This document shows positions 63,331 through 64,000 of a stretch of 64,000 nucleotides of DNA, piece after piece. Position 1 is the stretch's first letter; each line of letters begins with the position of its first letter. Under the pieces are notes generated by a model that searched no databases, was not told the origin of the DNA, and was given only the letters and a program-made list of their open reading frames with translations. This DNA is from Serratia nevei (GTDB lineage: Bacteria; Pseudomonadota; Gammaproteobacteria; Enterobacterales; Enterobacteriaceae). The stretch is from the NCBI RefSeq assembly GCF_037948395.1, contig NZ_CP149940.1:868001-932000 (forward strand). The letters run 5' to 3'. Made by a program: the position numbers and the translations under genes.

Positions 63331-64000
63331 ATGACGGCATTGGCAACGCTCCGGGACGTCGGCTTCGAAGAGTGGCTGGGGAAAATCAACACCGCCTGCG
63401 GCCGATTCTGCGCGAAAACGCTGGGGCCGGGCTTCAGCGGGGCGATGCAGGAATTCCGCGCCCATGCGCTGCGCCTGAGCGTGGTCGACGTGTCTCAGGC
63501 CCGGCTGTACCGCACGCCGCGCGAGATCGCCCGCAGCGACGGCGCGCACTTTTTTACCGTCTTCCAGCTGCGCGGCAGCGCGTTGATGGAACAGGGCGAG
63601 AGCCAGACGGTGCTCTCTCCCGGCGACATCACGCTGATCGACGCCTCACGGCCCAGCAGCTTCACCTTCCAGCGCGATTCGCGCCAAATCTCACTGCTGT
63701 TGCCGCGCGGTTGTCTGCCGGTGCCGCCGCCTTGTGCCCAGCGTCTCGGAGCAGAGCTCAGCGCGGTGCGCCTCAGCCGCCAACTGGTGCTGAGCAGCAT
63801 GCAGGATCCTCAGCTCGCCGCGGCGGAAAGCGAGGCGGTGCTGAATGCGCTGGCGGCGCTGCTGCGCCCGGCGCTGGCGCTCGAACAGGCGCGCCCGGAG
63901 GGGCAACAGCCGGTTTTCGACAAGGCGCTGGCGTTGATTGACAGGCATATTCAGTCGGCGCAGCTGCGCCCGGAATGGGTGGCGGCCGAGTTGGGGGTGT
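63331..64000 (+). CDS. feaR: Transcriptional activator FeaR, AraC family (partial)
   Basis: Activator of tyramine/2-phenylethylamine catabolism (feaB, tynA) in E. coli. The frame starts at the ATG at 63331 after GGGAGAG and runs off the right edge with 223 codons visible. The ligand-binding half, with FFTVFQLRGSALMEQGE, SPGDITLIDASRPSSF and SRQISLLLPRGCL, matches E. coli FeaR closely from memory; the visible end, LRPEWVAAELGV, is the first helix of the AraC DNA-binding domain. The fea/tyn targets are outside the window. Confidence 0.85.
   Translation, partial: MTALATLRDVGFEEWLGKINTACGRFCAKTLGPGFSGAMQEFRAHALRLSVVDVSQARLYRTPREIARSDGAHFFTVFQLRGSALMEQGESQTVLSPGDITLIDASRPSSFTFQRDSRQISLLLPRGCLPVPPPCAQRLGAELSAVRLSRQLVLSSMQDPQLAAAESEAVLNALAALLRPALALEQARPEGQQPVFDKALALIDRHIQSAQLRPEWVAAELGV

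Noticed and set aside
1..64000. CRISPR arrays, insertion sequences, integrases, prophage genes
   Set aside because: None found on reading both strands: no regularly spaced repeats and no transposase or integrase motifs.

Overview
The window reads as the chromosome of an enterobacterium of the Yersiniaceae, most likely Serratia of the S. marcescens group (inference). GC content is high, protein sequences are close to E. coli, and the gene order matches the E. coli 5-6 minute region: mltD-gloB-yafS-rnhA-dnaQ-tRNA-Asp ... yafV ... fadE-gmhA-yafJ-yafK ... dinB-pepD-gpt-frsA-crl-proBA-tRNA-Thr(thrW). Blocks that are absent from E. coli sit in the gaps of that backbone. I see no integrase, transposase, insertion sequence or CRISPR array.

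Layout. 1-3.9 kb: backbone ending in tRNA-Asp. 3.9-11.6 kb: accessory block with an IutA-type ferric siderophore receptor, a divergent ViuB-type ferri-siderophore reductase, an RpiR regulator with ureidoglycine aminotransferase and allantoate amidohydrolase, and a LysE-type exporter. 11.6-18 kb: complete methionine salvage locus (omega-amidase, glutamine-type transaminase, mtnB, mtnC, mtnD, mtnA, mtnK) with MetJ-box-like arrays in both divergent promoters. 18-26 kb: urease operon ureABCEFGD with a urea transporter and a NixA-type nickel permease. It is followed by an unlisted 50-residue Hok/Gef toxin gene with a leader reading frame and a possible antisense RNA. 26.4-31.4 kb: fadE (with a FadR site), gmhA, yafJ, dpaA. 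31.9-39 kb: Na+-translocating NADH:quinone reductase operon nqrABCDEF-apbE-nqrM. 39-48.7 kb: orphan lipoprotein, catalytically degenerate GDPD-like protein, dinB (with a LexA box), pepD, gpt, frsA, crl, proBA and tRNA-Thr. 48.7-64 kb: E. coli synteny ends at the tRNA and accessory genes begin: TM2 protein, Met-rich secreted protein, LysR with a secreted isochorismatase-like hydrolase, four uncharacterised membrane or envelope genes, cytochrome b561, an orphan peptide-binding protein, flavin reductase, an HxlR regulator beside an NAD(P)H oxidoreductase, an Exc2-like lipoprotein, a DsbA-like oxidoreductase with a CGPC active site, class A acid phosphatase, and the start of feaR.

The accessory blocks are mostly nutrient acquisition: iron piracy without aerobactin synthesis, purine-ring nitrogen from allantoate, urea nitrogen with dedicated nickel import, and sulfur recycling from methylthioadenosine. 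The parts most likely to be under-described are the hok/mok/sok-like element at the distal edge of the urease block, the 52-56.3 kb set of unknown membrane genes, the degenerate GDPD, the Met-rich secreted protein, and the CGPC DsbA-like protein.
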